From contig NZ_SSNA01000018.1 in the NCBI RefSeq assembly GCF_004799445.1, forward strand, positions 1 through 64,000: 64,000 nucleotides of DNA, given 5' to 3'. The stretch comes from Bradyrhizobium sp. Lineage in GTDB: Bacteria > Pseudomonadota > Alphaproteobacteria > Rhizobiales > Xanthobacteraceae. The notes below the pieces were generated by a model, which was given only the letters and a program-made list of their open reading frames with translations, did not search any database and was not told where the DNA came from. This document shows, in pieces, positions 62,196 through 64,000 of this stretch. The translations under genes were made by a program, and so were the position numbers. Each line of letters starts with the position of its first letter. The first letter of the stretch is position 1.

Positions 62196-62257
62196 GGAAG
62201 CTAAAGGGCTGGCCAAGACCGGTGAAGGGGATGCTGGCGAGCGACGAGGGGAGGGGC
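62196..62257 (+). pseudogene. Relic of glpK 3' end
   Basis: A 62-bp stretch aligns without gaps to the last 62 bp of glpK coding sequence and stop region (58562-58623), with 51 identical positions. The translated match is KLKGWPRPVKGMLASDEG against [18 protein letters not shown]. No further glpK homology is visible upstream, so it is a displaced tail and not a gene. The rest of the gene-free interval 62091-62436 shows nothing recognisable. Confidence 0.7.
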
Positions 62258-62436
62258 ATCATTCGCAATGAAGAAAGCCAGGAAGTTTTTTCGATGCCGA
62301 AGAATTCGTTCCCTTCGAGCGATACCGCGCTGCGGCTGGGCGGCGGTTCCACGGCCTCGCCCTCAAACCCCGGCCGTAGTCGACATTTGGCGACGGCGAC
62401 AAGATCGCCCGGGTCGATCCGCCGCGCGCCCGAAAC

Positions 62437-63315
62437 TCACCCCGGCCGTCCAAAGAACCGCTGCCGGTTGGTCCATTCCCGGATGTTGTTGCTCTTGATC
62501 CATTGCGCCAGTTCGTCGTGACGGACCAGCCAGGCGTCGGGAAAGCCGCGAATATATTTCAGGATGCGGTCGAACTGGGCCGCCATCAGCGGACGGCCGC
62601 CGAAATGGCAATGCAGCGTGATGTTGAGGTATGAGGTTGGCTCGTTGGCATGGAGATAATCGAAGGTGTCCTTGTAGACGTCGTACCAGTCGCGCGGATT
62701 GCCGCGCAGCACGCGATGATCGGCGAAATCCGAATGCGGCAGCGCCACCAGCGTGCCTTTTTGGGTGTCGACGCAGAACGGCAGGTCGATGTGGTTGTAG
62801 TCGCCGTACCAGAGAAAGCCGGTCTCGGCGATGATCTCTTCGGTGTGCGCGGTCGGCGCCAGCACCGGGCTCAGCCATCCCTTCGGCGGCGCGCCGGTCA
62901 GCTTGTTGAACACGCCGATGCACTTCTCGATCAGGGCCCGTTCCTCGTCGGGCTCGAGATAGGCCATCAGCGCGTCCTGGGTGTAGGAATGGCCCGCGAT
63001 CTCGTGTCCGGATTTCAGCATGCAGTCGACCGCGTCGGGCGCGATTTCCATCGAATGCGCGTTGGCCACGAAGGTCGAGGGCGTCTGGTTCTCGTTGAGA
63101 ATTTTCAGCAGGCGCCACACCCCGTTGCGGCTGCCGTAGGTGCCCCAGGTCATCGCCGCGCGATCATGCGTGCCCGGCTTGAGCGAGGTGGTCTGCACCG
63201 AGAACGGCGGGCCCTTGTCGCCGGACCAGTTCTCCATCAGGCATGTCACCACCACCGCAATCCGCGCGCCGTTCGGCCAGGCAAATCCTTCGGAAGCGGC
63301 GATCGGGGCTGTCAT
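62437..63315 (-). CDS. Polysaccharide deacetylase family protein
   Basis: This 292-aa (beta/alpha) barrel hydrolase has the NodB-homology architecture, with STFVANAHSMEIAPD, SGHEIAGHSYTQDALMAYL (the HS-containing metal motif), WLSPVLAPTAHTEEII, and the late LNITLHCHFGGRPLMAAQFDRIL. It resembles the allantoinase/PuuE-like cytosolic branch rather than exported chitin deacetylases, as no signal peptide is present. The expected reaction is amide hydrolysis on a small N-acyl compound. Divergent from the solute-binding protein at 63609. Confidence 0.85.
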   Translation of the reverse strand: MTAPIAASEGFAWPNGARIAVVVTCLMENWSGDKGPPFSVQTTSLKPGTHDRAAMTWGTYGSRNGVWRLLKILNENQTPSTFVANAHSMEIAPDAVDCMLKSGHEIAGHSYTQDALMAYLEPDEERALIEKCIGVFNKLTGAPPKGWLSPVLAPTAHTEEIIAETGFLWYGDYNHIDLPFCVDTQKGTLVALPHSDFADHRVLRGNPRDWYDVYKDTFDYLHANEPTSYLNITLHCHFGGRPLMAAQFDRILKYIRGFPDAWLVRHDELAQWIKSNNIREWTNRQRFFGRPG

Positions 63316-63608
63316 CGGCGGGACCTTGTTTTTGGCGGCCGGACCATGAGGGGGCTTCGGCGCGCGGGTGGAATGCGGCGACCTTTTTGAGCGTCGAAAG
63401 GTTCAGGCTCCGCTGATGCCGTCATTGCCGCGCCCAGTCAATATCCCCCGATGTCAATATCCATTGGATCGCGGCTGTCAGACCGCGCGGCCGCCGATCG
63501 ATCCTCGACTCCGCGTTTCAAGCCGCGATAGGCTTGCCGGATACAGAAGGGCGCCGGGAATGGCCGGTCAAAGCGAACCCTTCAGCGAATAAATCGGGAG
63601 AAACCAAG

Positions 63609-64000
63609 GTGGACCGTCGCGATTGCATTCGCTGGGGAGGTGCTGCACTGGTCGCGCCGCTCTTGTCGGGCAAGCCTGCGCTGGCGCAGCCGAAATATCC
63701 GACCGGGACGATCCGGCTGGTTGTCCCCTACGCGCCCGGCGGCGTGGTGGATGCGGTGGCGCGCCACTGGGCCGAACGGATGAAGGCGCCGCTTGGCACC
63801 GTCATCATCGAGAACCAGGGCGGCGGCGGCGGGGTGATCGGCGCCAGTGCCGTGGCGCACGCGAGACTCGACGGCTATACGCTGTTGTTCGGCGACACCA
63901 GTTGCCAGATCATCGCACCTTATCTGATGCTGCATCCGCCTTACGACCCGACGAAGGATTTTGCGCCGGTGTCGATGATCGCCACCTCGTCGACCGCTAT
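63609..64000 (+). CDS. Tripartite tricarboxylate-type (Bug/TctC) solute-binding protein, partial
   Basis: GTG at 63609, with GGGAGAAACC just upstream, opens a frame to the window edge (130 complete codons, 3' end missing). It begins MDRRDCIRWGGAALVAPLLS, an exported signal with an RR pair and Ala-rich core ending ALAQ, followed by the Bug-family start PKYPTGTIRLVVPYAPGGVVDAVARHWAERM and ENQGGGGGVIGASAVAHARLDGYTLLFGD. Such periplasmic proteins bind small carboxylates. Its position next to a deacetylase gives no substrate. The remaining length (usually about 320 aa) lies outside. Confidence 0.87.
   Translation, partial: MDRRDCIRWGGAALVAPLLSGKPALAQPKYPTGTIRLVVPYAPGGVVDAVARHWAERMKAPLGTVIIENQGGGGGVIGASAVAHARLDGYTLLFGDTSCQIIAPYLMLHPPYDPTKDFAPVSMIATSSTA

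Noticed and set aside
62150..62521. 123-codon plus-strand frame including the glpK relic
   Set aside because: Only the KLKGW...LASDEG stretch is recognisable; the rest is low-complexity and antisense to the deacetylase, so it is treated as a relic.

Overview
The window reads as a chromosomal segment of a GC-rich alphaproteobacterium, most likely Bradyrhizobium or a close relative such as Rhodopseudomonas or Afipia. I infer this from three things: a hydroxycinnamate uptake and degradation locus laid out like the cou/tar region of Rhodopseudomonas palustris, a dicarboxylate locus laid out like the R. palustris pim operon, and many short palindromic intergenic repeats of the type common in that group. 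No rRNA, tRNA, CRISPR array, transposase, integrase or phage gene was seen. Both window edges cut genes.

Layout. 1-1625: a His-rich secreted protein (cut by the edge) and an epoxide-hydrolase-like enzyme. 1821-12006: an acyl-CoA catabolic cluster of unknown substrate (CoA ligase, thiolase, TetR regulator, SDR, three acyl-CoA dehydrogenases of which two are tandem paralogues, nitroreductase, and a crotonase without the usual catalytic glutamates). 12018-19554: miscellaneous genes (MloK1-like cyclic-nucleotide-gated K+ channel, DUF3307 protein, GNAT, YkgJ-type Cys-cluster protein, WYL regulator, a GST preceded by a tiny coupled ORF, an FMN-binding-type protein divergent from a LysR regulator, a PaaI thioesterase). 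19798-34387: hydroxycinnamate/4-hydroxybenzoate locus: pobA, TRAP transporter tarPQM, DUF3237 protein, hydratase couB, ligase couA, SDR, 4-hydroxybenzoyl-CoA-type thioesterase, and an ABC importer (solute-binding protein, permease, fused permease-ATPase, ATPase) next to the MarR regulator couR. AT-rich palindromes sit at each of its promoters.

34777-40598: a multi-module AniA-type copper nitrite reductase with fused N-terminal cytochrome c and cupredoxin modules, preceded by two FNR-like boxes; then a PAS-PAS-GGDEF-EAL protein and glycerate 2-kinase. 40855-56789: a branched-chain-type ABC importer with two tandem solute-binding proteins, an IclR regulator, a perfect 19-bp palindrome, and a divergent pimFABCD-like beta-oxidation operon ending in an SDR gene. 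57121-64000: glpK, an MCP, a membrane protein, a coiled-coil phasin-like protein, a 62-bp relic of the glpK 3' end, a polysaccharide deacetylase, and the start of a Bug/TctC-type solute-binding protein.

How the genes work together: the window is dominated by CoA-thioester catabolism of plant-derived aromatics and aliphatic acids. Each main locus pairs its enzymes with dedicated high-affinity transport and a local one-component repressor. The reductase with its FNR-like boxes suggests that nitrite respiration or detoxification is also available. Intergenic spaces are heavily populated by several unrelated palindromic repeat families, including inside the pim-like operon.
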